Shown: in pieces, positions 1 to 9,370 of the stretch | Numbering within the stretch: position 1 is the first letter of the stretch | Layout: each line of letters starts with the position of its first letter | Assembly (NCBI GenBank): GCA_017858515.1 | Contig: JAFMBM010000011.1 | Coordinates: forward strand, 1-63,991 | Direction of reading: 5' to 3' | Length of the DNA: 63,991 nt | Origin: Cryomorphaceae bacterium | Lineage (GTDB): Bacteria > Bacteroidota > Bacteroidia > Flavobacteriales > Schleiferiaceae | Made by a program: the position numbers and the translations under genes | The notes under the pieces: generated by a model | Seen by the model: only the letters and a program-made list of their open reading frames with translations | Told to the model about the DNA's origin: nothing | Database searches by the model: none

Positions 1-839
1 GGCATGGCAGGAGTAGGTTCGTTTTCAAAAACATCCAAACCAGCACCTGCAATATGACCACTGTTGAGAGCGTCCATAAGTGCTACCTCATCAATTACTC
101 CACCGCGAGCTGCGTTCACAATGAAAGCACCCTTCTTCATACGCTCCAATTCTTTCTTGCCAATAATTGGCTTCTCTGTATTTGGAACGTGTACACTTAT
201 AAAATCACTATTTGAAATCACCTCATCAATCGGTTGATTTACAAAATCAAATGACATACTTTGTCCGTTGAAAAAACGCAATTCTACCGTTGTAGACTTG
301 CCTAACTCAAGATCTCCAACTATTACATTCATTCCCAGTCCAATGGCTCTTTTAGCCACTGCTTGTCCTATTCTTCCGAAGCCAATTATCCCGAGCGTTT
401 TGCCACTCAGTTCAATTCCGTTCGCATAGGCCTTTTTGAGTTGATTGAATTGCGTATCGCCACTCAACGGCATCTGTCTATTCGAATCGTGAAGAAAGCG
501 CACCATTCCAAAAAGATGAGCAAATACAATCTCAGCTACCGAATCCGAAGAAGAAGCAGGTGTATTGATAACGCTAATTCCTTTACCACGAGCATAGGCA
601 ACATCGATATTATCCATACCTACGCCACCTCTGCCAACCAGTTTCAATCCAGGACATTCATTGATTAGCGCTTCACGAACCTTTGTCGCACTGCGCACCA
701 ATAGAATTTCCACTTGGTTTTCATTCATATAGGAAGAAATTTGCTCCTGAGCAACTTTGTCCGTAATGACAGTATATCCTGCCGCTCTTAGCTTTTCAGC
801 CCCAAGATCACTTATTCCATCGTTTGCTAATACTTTCAT
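1..839 (-). CDS. serA: D-3-phosphoglycerate dehydrogenase, partial (C-terminus outside window)
   Basis: The first 280 residues of a D-isomer-specific 2-hydroxyacid dehydrogenase run off the left edge. The family oxidises 3-phosphoglycerate to 3-phosphohydroxypyruvate with NAD in the first step of serine synthesis. Visible are the substrate-domain signature LVGRGGVGMDNID near residues 67-79, the Rossmann motif GFGRIG at about 153-158, and the NAARGGVIDE segment carrying the conserved active-site Arg. The catalytic His and any ACT domain lie beyond the edge. It starts with ATG one base after the stop codon of serC, the next enzyme of the pathway, so the two form an operon. The flanking serC makes serA more likely than another hydroxyacid dehydrogenase. 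Confidence 0.93.
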   Translation of the reverse strand, partial: MKVLANDGISDLGAEKLRAAGYTVITDKVAQEQISSYMNENQVEILLVRSATKVREALINECPGLKLVGRGGVGMDNIDVAYARGKGISVINTPASSSDSVAEIVFAHLFGMVRFLHDSNRQMPLSGDTQFNQLKKAYANGIELSGKTLGIIGFGRIGQAVAKRAIGLGMNVIVGDLELGKSTTVELRFFNGQSMSFDFVNQPIDEVISNSDFISVHVPNTEKPIIGKKELERMKKGAFIVNAARGGVIDEVALMDALNSGHIAGAGLDVFENEPTPAM

Positions 840-840
840 C

Positions 841-1914
841 TTATCCTTGTTTTCTTTCAAATTCACGCATCACATCTACCAAAGCTTGCACGCTGTCAAC
901 AGTTAATGCATTATACATACTTGCTCTATATCCTCCCACTGATCTATGACCGTTGATACCAACAATACCTGCCTCTTTCCACATAGCGTCAAAAACATCC
1001 TTGCCGCTTTCGTCATTCAATAAAAAACAGGCATTCATATTCGAACGATCTTCGGTCGCTGCTGTTCCATGGAATAATGGATTGCGATCGATCTCTGAGT
1101 AAAGCAATTCCGCCTTTTGATTATTCACTCCTTCCATCCAACTTACCCCTCTATTTTTCTTGAGCCATTCGAGGGTAAGCATACTTGTATAGACTGAAAA
1201 TACAGGAGGTGTATTGTACATGCTTTCCTTATCGATATGGGTTCGGTAATCTAGCATAGATGGAATAGCTCTTCCACTCTTGCCAAGGAGCTCATCCTTG
1301 ATAATCACCAATGTTGCACCCGCAGGGCCCATATTCTTTTGTGCCCCCGCATAAATCATATCAAACTGACTTACATCTATTCTCCGCGAAAAAATATCGG
1401 AAGACATATCGCAAATCATAGGAACAGATACCTCCGGAAACGCCTTCATCTGCGTTCCAAAAATGGTGTTATTGCTCGTACAGTGAAAATAATTGGAATC
1501 TTCTGGAACGGCATATCCTTTTGGGATATAACTAAAGTTCTTGTCTTTAGAAGAGGCCACAATATGCGACTCCCCAAAAAGCGCTGCTTCCTTTTGTGCA
1601 TTGCTCGCCCAAGTTCCTGTTACCAGGTAAGACGCCTTTCCATCTTTCAATTTCATCATATTGAAAGGAATCATGCAAAACTGCAAGCTCGCACCTCCTT
1701 GCAAAAAAAGCACCGAATAACCGGCAGGCACGCCTAAAATATCTTTAACAAGTTGCACGGCATTATCCATAACGGCGACGAAATTCTTGCTGCGATGCGA
1801 AATTTCTATGAGCGACAAATCCAAATTGTCGAAATTCAAAAGTGCGTCGCTTGCTTGCTTAAAAACCTCTTGAGGTAAGATGCAAGGACCAGCTGAGTAA
1901 TTGTGTTTCATCAT
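841..1914 (-). CDS. serC: Phosphoserine aminotransferase
   Basis: A 357-residue class V aminotransferase, the usual family length. It starts with the SerC signature HNYSAGPC; GGAS at about 73-76 binds the PLP phosphate, and the PLP lysine is K193 in AGAQKNMGPAG. It converts 3-phosphohydroxypyruvate and glutamate to phosphoserine, and in organisms with PdxJ and PdxA (both present in this window) it also serves the vitamin B6 pathway. Two adjacent ATG codons are possible starts. serA follows after one base. A TAGTTTTG element sits about 25 bases upstream of the start. Confidence 0.96.
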   Translation of the reverse strand: MMKHNYSAGPCILPQEVFKQASDALLNFDNLDLSLIEISHRSKNFVAVMDNAVQLVKDILGVPAGYSVLFLQGGASLQFCMIPFNMMKLKDGKASYLVTGTWASNAQKEAALFGESHIVASSKDKNFSYIPKGYAVPEDSNYFHCTSNNTIFGTQMKAFPEVSVPMICDMSSDIFSRRIDVSQFDMIYAGAQKNMGPAGATLVIIKDELLGKSGRAIPSMLDYRTHIDKESMYNTPPVFSVYTSMLTLEWLKKNRGVSWMEGVNNQKAELLYSEIDRNPLFHGTAATEDRSNMNACFLLNDESGKDVFDAMWKEAGIVGINGHRSVGGYRASMYNALTVDSVQALVDVMREFERKQG

Positions 1915-1939
1915 TTTTCGTTTGGATGACTTAAGTTGG

Positions 1940-1947
1940 CAAAACTA
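1940..1947 (-). promoter_or_regulatory. Candidate minus-7 promoter element for serC-serA
   Basis: Reads TAGTTTTG on the minus strand, matching the Bacteroidota sigma consensus TAnnTTTG, 25 bases before the serC start. No TTG is found about 19 bases further upstream, so only half of the promoter is recognisable. Confidence 0.4.
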
Positions 1948-1996
1948 AGAAAAGGCAAAGGCCTTGTACATTAAACTCTCATTAATATTCACCTTT

Positions 1997-2893
1997 CTAT
2001 TTATTAGGTGGAGGTAAACCTCTTTCTTTATCAGGCGGACGTATAGGCGAGTTGATGTCTGATTGAAATTCTGTGCCCAATTCCAAATTCCATTTGCCTT
2101 TTTTGAAAACCAAAGCGTCATATGAAAAATCAGGTCCGTAAAACCGGTACATGCTCTTCATCGACGCATCGTCTGGAACAAGGTGATCCATTAATATTTG
2201 TTCTTCTTTCTTATCCCACCTCAGCATGGCTGTGCGTTCAGCTCCATATCTCATGAACAAGCGATAGGGAGCTCTTTCCATTTTCATTCCTTGAAATTCG
2301 CTCACATCAAAAAATCGTTCTCCAAAGCGAATCATACGATCGTTCTTTCCTGCAAAACTGACTACCTCAATCAGCTTTCTACGCTCTACCAAATCGTTTT
2401 GATCAAATCCTAATAAAACATAATATTCTCTTCCTTTCGCTTTTACTGTCTCTATACTATAGTAAATAGCACCGTACCAATTGTCTGGTGATAGCTGTTG
2501 ATAGTGTGGAAGTTCATAGCTTTTTACGGTATCTACCAATGAAACTAAGCGATTCTCATCCTCATCTGGCATAATTATAAACCCAAAATGATCAAAGCGC
2601 CCTCCTTTCCTTGGCAATTGCCATGTCCATATTTGAAAGCGATCATCCTTCGAGCGGAGTCGCGAAATAGATCGAAGAGCTTCAAAATCCAACGAATAGC
2701 TCTTTGCAAGACTCAGGGTGTCTTCTAGACGATGAATTAACCATGTATTGGCCATTACCCGCTGAGAATCATAGGGCGCTGCTAAAACAGCATAGGCCAA
2801 TGAATCAAGAGGCATATTGGGTCGAATAGGCATCGGACCTGCTTGCCCAAAAGAACAAAGAGGAACCAAAGCCAAAAGCCACATTCTGATCAT
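1997..2893 (-). CDS. Secreted protein of unknown function
   Basis: I do not recognise the family. The frame opens at 2995, but the better start is the ATG at 2893: it gives a clear signal peptide (MIRMWLLALVPLCSFGQA) and avoids overlap with the ferredoxin gene. The product is 298 residues, with no membrane segment after the signal peptide, rich in aromatic and charged residues, ending in a Pro/Arg-rich tail. It is probably exported to the periplasm or outer membrane. It lies 40 bases behind the ferredoxin gene on the same strand and in front of serC-serA. Function is open. Confidence 0.7.
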   Translation of the reverse strand: MIRMWLLALVPLCSFGQAGPMPIRPNMPLDSLAYAVLAAPYDSQRVMANTWLIHRLEDTLSLAKSYSLDFEALRSISRLRSKDDRFQIWTWQLPRKGGRFDHFGFIIMPDEDENRLVSLVDTVKSYELPHYQQLSPDNWYGAIYYSIETVKAKGREYYVLLGFDQNDLVERRKLIEVVSFAGKNDRMIRFGERFFDVSEFQGMKMERAPYRLFMRYGAERTAMLRWDKKEEQILMDHLVPDDASMKSMYRFYGPDFSYDALVFKKGKWNLELGTEFQSDINSPIRPPDKERGLPPPNK

Positions 2894-2933
2894 ACTTTTC
2901 AAAACGCCGGCTTTACTCAAGAAGTATATCTTT

Positions 2934-3281
2934 TTAAAGATGTAGGAAGTCTTTTTTAGATAGCAATTGCTCAGAAGTTTCAACATTGTCTTCATCTGGA
3001 ACGCAGCAATCTACCGGACAAACCGCCGCACATTGGGGTTCGTCATGAAAACCTTGACACTCTGTACACTTATCCGTTACTATATAATAAACATCGTAAC
3101 TCACTGGCTCTTGAGTAGAATCTGCATCATAACTACCTCCACTAGGCGGAACTACATTCCCTTTTAAGGAAGTACCATCCGAAAAACGCCACTCTTGCGC
3201 ACCTTCGTAAATAGCATTATTTGGACATTCTGGTTCGCAAGCTCCACAATTAATACATTCGTCGGTGATTTTTATTGCCAT
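2934..3281 (-). CDS. Ferredoxin, 2[4Fe-4S] type
   Basis: A 115-residue soluble electron carrier. The first cluster ligands are [12 protein letters not shown] near residues 10-20; the second set is CTEC...[10 protein letters not shown] at about 73-92. The stretch of about 50 residues between the clusters and the acidic C-terminal tail resemble the long-linker ferredoxins widespread in Bacteroidota. It is transcribed divergently from an acyl-CoA reductase gene with only 44 bases between the starts, a pairing I recall as recurrent in this phylum, which hints at shared regulation or electron supply (inference). The ATG at 3281 is preceded by a TATATTTG element on the minus strand. Confidence 0.93.
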   Translation of the reverse strand: MAIKITDECINCGACEPECPNNAIYEGAQEWRFSDGTSLKGNVVPPSGGSYDADSTQEPVSYDVYYIVTDKCTECQGFHDEPQCAAVCPVDCCVPDEDNVETSEQLLSKKDFLHL

Positions 3282-3301
3282 ATCGGTAAGATGAGGTCGT
3301 G

Positions 3302-3309
3302 TAATTTTG
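3302..3309 (+). promoter_or_regulatory. Candidate minus-7 element for the acyl-CoA reductase gene
   Basis: TAATTTTG matches TAnnTTTG and ends 16 bases before the ATG at 3326. It lies back to back with the ferredoxin element at 3314-3321. No well-spaced TTG is visible upstream. Confidence 0.45.
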
Positions 3310-3313
3310 CATA

Positions 3314-3321
3314 CAAATATA
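3314..3321 (-). promoter_or_regulatory. Candidate minus-7 element for the ferredoxin gene
   Basis: TATATTTG on the minus strand, a full match to TAnnTTTG, 32 bases before the ferredoxin start. Together with 3302-3309 it makes a compact divergent promoter. Confidence 0.4.
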
Positions 3322-3325
3322 AAGC

Positions 3326-4402
3326 ATGTCTAAAGGCCCTCTACTTCAAAATCGACTAAAAAGCTTCCTTCTTCTCGGTCAATTTCTTCGAGAATTTATA
3401 GATCCGTCTGAGAACAACAAAAGATCTTTCGCCGATGCATGGTATAAAGGTCTAGACGCCATTGTAAAGGGTCAGGTTTCTTTCAATTCTTGGTTTACTG
3501 AACCCTCGGTTCTTAGAGCTCTTAAAGAATGGTCTTTAGCTCTAACAGAACCTGCTCTTAGGTCTTGGGTGGATGCTTATCCCGAATTAACCGATAGCAA
3601 AACAAAATGGGTTGCTGTTGTAATGGCTGGAAATATTCCAATGGTTGGATTTCATGATGCTCTTTGTGTTTTGATTTCGGGAAACAATCTGGTTATGAAA
3701 CCCTCTTCAGACGACAAACATCTCATTCCTTACCTCCTGCACTTCTTAGAGGAACACTCTCCTGATCTCAAAGATTGCACTCGAATTGCCGATGGAAAAA
3801 TGACCGACTTCGACGCGGTTATCGCTACTGGTAGCACCAATAGCACGCGCTATTTCCAATACTATTTTGGCAAATACCCTAGCTTAATTCGAAAAGGTAG
3901 AACCTCAGTAGCCCTTTTAGATGGATCGGAAACTGAGGAGGATTGCTCCCGTCTAGCCGATGACATTCTTGCCTTTTATGGCCTTGGCTGTAGGTCTGTT
4001 ACCAAAGTATTTCTTCCAAGAAATTTTCACCTCGATCGATTGTTTCAAGCCTTTTACCCTTTTCAAGAAATCCTAAACCATAAAGCCTACGCAGACAATT
4101 ACGACTACCATCGAAGTCTCTACATGCTGAATAAAATTCCCTTTTTGGAAAATGGATTCTTTATTGTGAGGGAGGAAGAAAGCCTGCACTCACCTGTTTC
4201 GGTTGTTCATTACTCATATTACGATGATGTTGAATCAGCCAAAGAAGAAATGCTAAAAAATGAAGAATCCATTCAGATTGTCATTGGCAAAGACATAAAA
4301 TGGTTTCCTAGAACCGATTCATTCGGGAAAGCACAATCTCCTCAGCTATATGACTATGCCGACGGAGTGGATACAATGAAGTTCTTGGCTAAGCTCTCTT
4401 AA
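3326..4402 (+). CDS. LuxC-type acyl-CoA reductase
   Basis: A 358-residue member of the acyl-CoA reductase (LuxC) family, which reduces an activated acyl group to an aldehyde with NAD(P)H. Family features visible are the nucleotide-binding part [17 protein letters not shown] (about residues 91-107), the [12 protein letters not shown] segment, and a candidate catalytic cysteine C222 in [13 protein letters not shown]. It is shorter than Vibrio LuxC (about 480 aa) and there is no luxD, luxE or luxAB here, so luminescence is not implied; Bacteroidota carry this short form widely. It diverges from a ferredoxin gene and meets purQ tail to tail with one base between stop codons. The physiological acyl substrate is unknown. 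Confidence 0.85.
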   Translation: MSKGPLLQNRLKSFLLLGQFLREFIDPSENNKRSFADAWYKGLDAIVKGQVSFNSWFTEPSVLRALKEWSLALTEPALRSWVDAYPELTDSKTKWVAVVMAGNIPMVGFHDALCVLISGNNLVMKPSSDDKHLIPYLLHFLEEHSPDLKDCTRIADGKMTDFDAVIATGSTNSTRYFQYYFGKYPSLIRKGRTSVALLDGSETEEDCSRLADDILAFYGLGCRSVTKVFLPRNFHLDRLFQAFYPFQEILNHKAYADNYDYHRSLYMLNKIPFLENGFFIVREEESLHSPVSVVHYSYYDDVESAKEEMLKNEESIQIVIGKDIKWFPRTDSFGKAQSPQLYDYADGVDTMKFLAKLS

Positions 4403-4403
4403 A

Positions 4404-5102
4404 CTATCCTACTTTGCCTGCTCTTTGAATAAAGCTTCTGAAAAGAGCTACCCCATCTTCATTTTTGAGATTGGCATCGGCTGCTCTCTCAGGATGTGGC
4501 ATCATTCCAATTACATTGTGCCCTGCATTGCTAACACCTGCGATATTATCTAATGATCCATTGGGATTAGAAGACTCATCCACAACCCCTTCGGCATTGC
4601 AATAGCGGAAAAGAATCTGATCATTTGCTTCCATCTGCTCTAGCGTATCGGAATCTACAAAGTATTTTCCTTCACCATGAGCAATGGGAATCGTATAGGT
4701 CTGTTCTTGGGTTAGGCCAGCAGAAATGGCGTTCTTCTTGGAAACTGCCTTTAATTCCACATTCTTGCAAATAAACCGGTGGCTGCTGTTGTGCATCAAG
4801 GCACCCGGCAAGAGACCTGTTTCACACAAAATCTGGAATCCATTGCAAACACCAATTACCCATCCTCCTTTGTTTGCAAATTCAATAACCGATTGCATTA
4901 TGGGAGAAAAACGAGCTATGGCCCCACTTCTTAAATAGTCTCCGTAAGAAAAGCCTCCCGGCAGAACTACTACATCAATATCGCCCAATTCTGAGTCTTT
5001 ATGCCACAAAGTGCTCACCTTTTGACCCAAGGTTGTCTCTAATGTGTAAATCATATCTTGATCGCAGTTCGAACCTGGAAAGGTGATAACTCCAAAGTGC
5101 AT
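4404..5102 (-). CDS. purQ: Phosphoribosylformylglycinamidine synthase, glutaminase subunit
   Basis: A class I glutamine amidotransferase of 232 residues, matching separate-subunit PurQ. It releases ammonia from glutamine for conversion of FGAR to FGAM in purine synthesis, with PurL and PurS as partners. The nucleophile is C86 in GVCNGFQIL, and the His/Glu of the triad sit in MMPHPERA near 207-212. The N-terminus FGVITFPGSNCDQD is typical. The frame extends to 5135, but the ATG at 5102 gives the family N-terminus. It follows the ammonia-lyase gene after 40 bases on the same strand. No purL or purS is in the window. Confidence 0.94.
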   Translation of the reverse strand: MHFGVITFPGSNCDQDMIYTLETTLGQKVSTLWHKDSELGDIDVVVLPGGFSYGDYLRSGAIARFSPIMQSVIEFANKGGWVIGVCNGFQILCETGLLPGALMHNSSHRFICKNVELKAVSKKNAISAGLTQEQTYTIPIAHGEGKYFVDSDTLEQMEANDQILFRYCNAEGVVDESSNPNGSLDNIAGVSNAGHNVIGMMPHPERAADANLKNEDGVALFRSFIQRAGKVG

Positions 5103-5142
5103 AATCCTGTTTTTTGGTTCCACAAAAGTAGCCAATCCAGCC

Positions 5143-6093
5143 TCAGAATGGAAGGGCTTTTAGATCTAGATTTCCACCGCAAAGTATAGAGACTACTTTC
5201 TTTCCTCTAAAGACTTCGGCATTCTCTAAAATGGCTGCCAGCGAGACGGCTGCAGAGGGCTCCACTGCCTGCTTTAAATACATATAAATCCACTTTAAGG
5301 CCAACTTAATATTATCTTCTGATGCAGGTAAAATACCATCGGCCTTTTTGCTGATTATCTCAAAATTGCGCTCTCCTAAGGCGGTCCGCAATCCATCCGC
5401 TATGGTCTCGGCTCCTCCGGTTCTTACTCGAACTCCAGTTTTGAACGATTCCATTGCATCACCTGAGGCACTGGGTTCCGCTCCAAATACGAGCAATTCT
5501 TTGCTGCTCCTTTCTGCTGCCAATAGACTTCCCGAAAGAAGGCCTCCACCTCCAACGGGTACTATCGCACAATCTAAATCGTCTATCTGCCCCAGAATTT
5601 CTTGCATCATAGTCGATTGACCTGCAATAATCCGGTAGTCATCAAAGGGAGGGATTATTACATAGCCCCTTTCTTTGTGAATGCGAAAACAATGCTCTTC
5701 TCTCGATTCTAAATTGGGTTCGCAGAAAAACACTTCGGCACCATAAGCCTGAATGGCCTCCACTTTTACGGTCGGTGCATTTCTTGGGACTACTACTACA
5801 GCGGCTATGCCCAGAAGATTGGAAGCCCATGCTAAAGCTTGTCCATGATTGCCTGATGAGTGAGTAACAACTCCCTTGGGCTCTATGTCTGCTTTCAAAC
5901 TCAGCAAGGCGTTTAACGCTCCTCTGGCCTTAAATGAACCGGTCTTTTGCAAATGCTCTGACTTGAAATAAACAGTACAACCGAGCTTTTCATTGATCAT
6001 TCCACTGCTCAGTATGGGTGTTCTATGAGCATACTGCTGCACATACTCCATGGCCTCATAAAGATCTCTCTTGCTCGGAAATTCATTCTTCAT
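5143..6093 (-). CDS. PLP-dependent threonine/serine ammonia-lyase (or serine racemase-like)
   Basis: A fold-type II PLP enzyme of 316 residues. K55 in KTGSFKARGA is the PLP lysine, SSGNHGQALA binds the substrate carboxylate, and GGGGLLSG binds the cofactor phosphate. It has no C-terminal ACT regulatory domain, so it is the short catabolic/serine-racemase-like form rather than biosynthetic IlvA; serine dehydration, threonine dehydration and serine racemisation cannot be separated by eye. The frame opens at 6126, but the ATG at 6093 fits the family and overlaps the upstream nuclease gene by 11 bases. It is part of a minus-strand operon with the nuclease, nadD, gmk and yicC. Confidence 0.88.
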   Translation of the reverse strand: MKNEFPSKRDLYEAMEYVQQYAHRTPILSSGMINEKLGCTVYFKSEHLQKTGSFKARGALNALLSLKADIEPKGVVTHSSGNHGQALAWASNLLGIAAVVVVPRNAPTVKVEAIQAYGAEVFFCEPNLESREEHCFRIHKERGYVIIPPFDDYRIIAGQSTMMQEILGQIDDLDCAIVPVGGGGLLSGSLLAAERSSKELLVFGAEPSASGDAMESFKTGVRVRTGGAETIADGLRTALGERNFEIISKKADGILPASEDNIKLALKWIYMYLKQAVEPSAAVSLAAILENAEVFRGKKVVSILCGGNLDLKALPF

Positions 6094-8791
6094 CGGTTTC
6101 TTCTCTGATTTTTCTTGGAGACACAAAATTCAAAGCGGGCGAAAGGATTTCCTCAATCAGCTGCTTTGCAATTTCCTTAAAAGCCTCCTTTTCCTCACCG
6201 TCCAGCTGATACACATCTTTTGGCCTATTCCTAGGACTCAAAAAAATCAATCCATCCTTCCACTTCTTACTCATTATTAGGCCCGCGCCCACCTTTTCAC
6301 CACTTAACTCAGATTCTATAAGTGCATAACACAGAAGCTGAAAGACATAACGCTTTTCAAGTATTAAAGGATTTATACTAATGGCTCTTAACTCATATGG
6401 GTTTACATAACCTGTTTTATAGTCCACTATTACCCTCAAGCCGTTGATCTTTTCTACTCGATCAATTTTTCCTCTTAATGCTATTCCTTTTCCCAGTTCA
6501 AGCCGAACTTCTTTCTCCACGGCTAATAAAAAAACCTCTTCATTTTTTGTTCTTTTCTTTTCAGAGTCTAAGATTAAGTCAATTTGTTTCAAGAGCATAT
6601 CCCATTCAAGGGCATTTACTCCTGTGAGCTTAGTGGGCTCAATTCCATAGTTCTCCCTCGCAATCTCGGTGGTGATTTTATTCACTTTTTTGCGACATTC
6701 ATCTATGAGTTGGGGGGAAAGAATCTCATTGATAAAAGGCTGGAACAAAACCTCCAAACTCTCGTGAATAATACTTCCAATGCTGAGAGGATTTAGAAGT
6801 ATATCATTGGCTCCTCCTGTGAAACCCACTATATATCTTTGATAGAACAATACTTGATCGGTGAGATAAAGGGCCAAGGCTGAAGGGCTGAATCCTTTAG
6901 CAGCCATTTGCTCTAGCTTGCTTAGCACCTCCTCTGTCTTTTTAATTTCCTTTTCTTCTTCTATACTTTCCTTGGGCAAGCTCAAGCTAGAAGTCTCTAT
7001 CCTCAGATCGCCCTTAAATCGCTTGGTCCACTCCCATTGAAGTTGAAGTAAAAAACGACTGGGTTCAGAGGCAGATAAAGCGGTTTCCGAGGAATCGTAA
7101 ATCAACCATGCTTCTTTGGCTCCGTTCAATAAACGGAAGAAGTGGTAGCCATAGATGCTATCTTTCTCCTGAAAGTCGGGCAACTTAAACGATTTCCGCA
7201 CCTCGGGAGGAAAGAGCGATTGTATGGCTCTTCCTTTTGGTAATACCCCTTCGTTTACGGAGGTCATAATGATATAGTCGAAGTCGAGGGCTCTAGACTC
7301 TAATATGCCCATGAGTTGAAAGCCCTGCAGCGGCTCTCCCTTAAATGCCAGGCTACTTTCTTGAACTAAGCTTCTAAAAAGCCAAGCCAAACTTTCCTTC
7401 TGTAAACCAAACCGCATCTCTACCTCCTCCAGAATCGTAAGCTTCTTGAGCAATTCGTTTACCGAATCTAGATCCAACTTTCTTCTCAGCTGCAACTTTA
7501 ATTCTTCCAATAATCGCTTGCCTCTCAACAAAATGTCTTTGGTGGCATTTGAGCCCGATAGAGAACTTCTCAATATGGACTCTTTTGAATCTACTTCTTT
7601 TATTTCCAACCAATCGCTCTGATGACTCAGGCCCATCTCACTCTCTTTTTTAGAACTAAGTGAGGTGTAGGTTTCACTAAACATCTTCCAAGTGCTGGCC
7701 TTAAACCGACCTTCTCTTTGAGTCTTCCACAGCTCAAAGAAATAATTCATGAAAAGACTGGTAGGTAAATTAGATAGCGGAAAACCCATGGTTACATTGG
7801 CCGACTTAATGCTCTGCGGAAGCGCATTCAAGGCGGGAAGCAATAAACTCTCATCGGCAAGAATAAGGGCTGTGCGATCTAATACTTCATAGCCTTTTTC
7901 GTCTATCAACTTTTGCAGTAAGGCGCAGGCGTGGTTCATCTGAACCACCGGTCCTGGCGCGCTTACGATATGCCAAGTCTGTGGTTTGTTTGGAAGGGCA
8001 GTATAATCTGGAAGGGCATCTGTACCACTCCATTTTAAATACTCTCTAATATGCCGGCCTGACTCTTGATCTTTCTCTAGCAACATCTCAGGAATATCCC
8101 AGAGCACAGTGCAATAGTTCGTTTTTAATAGTTGTTGAAGTATCTCTTCTTCGGCTCTATTCATGGCATTTAAACCAGCAAATAAGACCGAATCAATCAA
8201 ATTGCGCTCTTTGAACTTCGGCCATAATTCCTTCCAATTTTCTGCGGCTTTGCGATAGACCAATCCTTGGGTTAAACGGCTCGATTCTGTGCAGATTCTG
8301 TGAAACACCGACTGTGTATCTACCAGTTTCTCCCAAAAATGAAGATACCGATTGATCGATTCCGTTCTCTCCGCCTCCTTTTCAATCTCCCAATTCTCCA
8401 ATCGCTTCACATCGGTTAAGAAGCTGAAGAGCGATGCATTGTCTGCAATATTTCGATCGCTCTCATCAAGATCTCTCAACAGAATCGGACCCCATTTCAA
8501 GAAAGAGTCAAACGATTCGGGCTGGTTGTGAGTTTCACGGTAGGCTTCATACAGCATAAAGAGCTCCTCCTCCGAACTACTTCTTCTTCCGCCCACTACT
8601 TTTAGGAAAAACTCTTCCACCGGCACAATCAGTGGCATTACTACGGGTTTACCAGCTTTGGCGGCCAAGGATTTCTGTAAGAATAGCGCAGAGCGCCTAC
8701 TGGGCAATACGATTAGTAAATGCTTCCAATCTTGCAGATCTCTTTGCTCAACCCATTCTTGAATACGCGCTAAGAGGGGAAGATGAGACAT
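6083..8791 (-). CDS. AddB-like inactivated helicase with PD-(D/E)XK nuclease domain
   Basis: A 902-residue protein of the Bacteroidota AddB-like class. The N-terminus has a UvrD-fold start but a degenerate Walker A (LLIVLPSRRSALFLQK, about residues 25-40), as in structural AddB subunits. The C-terminal nuclease shows GKIDRVE and DYKTG around residues 775-792, carrying the acidic and Lys residues of the PD-(D/E)XK site, then the conserved Q-L-x-x-Y helix. AddB works with AddA in double-strand break repair; no addA-like gene is in this window. I do not see the four-cysteine iron-sulfur pattern of Bacillus AddB. It lies 12 bases behind nadD in the same operon. Confidence 0.85.
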   Translation of the reverse strand: MSHLPLLARIQEWVEQRDLQDWKHLLIVLPSRRSALFLQKSLAAKAGKPVVMPLIVPVEEFFLKVVGGRRSSSEEELFMLYEAYRETHNQPESFDSFLKWGPILLRDLDESDRNIADNASLFSFLTDVKRLENWEIEKEAERTESINRYLHFWEKLVDTQSVFHRICTESSRLTQGLVYRKAAENWKELWPKFKERNLIDSVLFAGLNAMNRAEEEILQQLLKTNYCTVLWDIPEMLLEKDQESGRHIREYLKWSGTDALPDYTALPNKPQTWHIVSAPGPVVQMNHACALLQKLIDEKGYEVLDRTALILADESLLLPALNALPQSIKSANVTMGFPLSNLPTSLFMNYFFELWKTQREGRFKASTWKMFSETYTSLSSKKESEMGLSHQSDWLEIKEVDSKESILRSSLSGSNATKDILLRGKRLLEELKLQLRRKLDLDSVNELLKKLTILEEVEMRFGLQKESLAWLFRSLVQESSLAFKGEPLQGFQLMGILESRALDFDYIIMTSVNEGVLPKGRAIQSLFPPEVRKSFKLPDFQEKDSIYGYHFFRLLNGAKEAWLIYDSSETALSASEPSRFLLQLQWEWTKRFKGDLRIETSSLSLPKESIEEEKEIKKTEEVLSKLEQMAAKGFSPSALALYLTDQVLFYQRYIVGFTGGANDILLNPLSIGSIIHESLEVLFQPFINEILSPQLIDECRKKVNKITTEIARENYGIEPTKLTGVNALEWDMLLKQIDLILDSEKKRTKNEEVFLLAVEKEVRLELGKGIALRGKIDRVEKINGLRVIVDYKTGYVNPYELRAISINPLILEKRYVFQLLCYALIESELSGEKVGAGLIMSKKWKDGLIFLSPRNRPKDVYQLDGEEKEAFKEIAKQLIEEILSPALNFVSPRKIREETDEE

Positions 8792-8803
8792 GGGATAATG
8801 GTA

Positions 8804-9370
8804 TTATCGAAAAAAATTATTGTGCTCAATATACTCCCAAGTCTTGGGATGTAGCATGAACCGAACATCCTTTTTATTTTGGATGGCCTTCCGTATAAAG
8901 GTGGATGAAAGCTCCATTACTGGCGCATCCACCCAATGCGTTCCTGCGGGAAGCTCGGTTCGCTCTTCTCCTTTACGAGGATATACCCAAATGGGATAGT
9001 TCTCTATGATAAATTCTCCATTCCTCCATTTCGAAAGATTGTTTCGGTTGTCTGCACCCATGATCAACTCAAATTGATCATCGGGATACAAGCCTTTGAG
9101 ATGAGTGAGGGTAAGTACGGTATAACTGGGTTTGGGCAGACCGAATTCAACATCCGAAGCTTTTACACCTTCGATCTCCTCTACCGCTTCTTGCACCATA
9201 TAGAAACGCTGGCGCTCTGGCAACAACGACTTCGATTGCTTAAAAGGATTCTGAGGCGAAACCACCATCCAAACTTCATCTAAGTCAGAAAACTGTTGGA
9301 TGTATTGCGCAATAATTAAGTGGCCTATATGCACTGGATTGAAGGAGCCGAAGAAAAGCCCTATCCTCAT
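8804..9370 (-). CDS. nadD: Nicotinate-nucleotide adenylyltransferase
   Basis: 188 residues. The nucleotidyltransferase signature GSFNPVHIGHL is at 8-18 and the second nucleotide-binding motif SSTFIRK near 160. It joins nicotinate mononucleotide with ATP to form deamido-NAD in the cytoplasm. The start overlaps the gmk stop by four bases (ATGA), so translation is probably coupled. With nadK later in the window, two NAD(P) synthesis steps are present. Confidence 0.96.
   Translation of the reverse strand: MRIGLFFGSFNPVHIGHLIIAQYIQQFSDLDEVWMVVSPQNPFKQSKSLLPERQRFYMVQEAVEEIEGVKASDVEFGLPKPSYTVLTLTHLKGLYPDDQFELIMGADNRNNLSKWRNGEFIIENYPIWVYPRKGEERTELPAGTHWVDAPVMELSSTFIRKAIQNKKDVRFMLHPKTWEYIEHNNFFR

Noticed and set aside
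363..668. Plus-strand open frame opposite serA
   Set aside because: Shadow of the clearly conserved serA frame; composition is not protein-like.
3326..4402. Bioluminescence gene luxC
   Set aside because: No luxA, B, D or E is present and the protein is much shorter than Vibrio LuxC.
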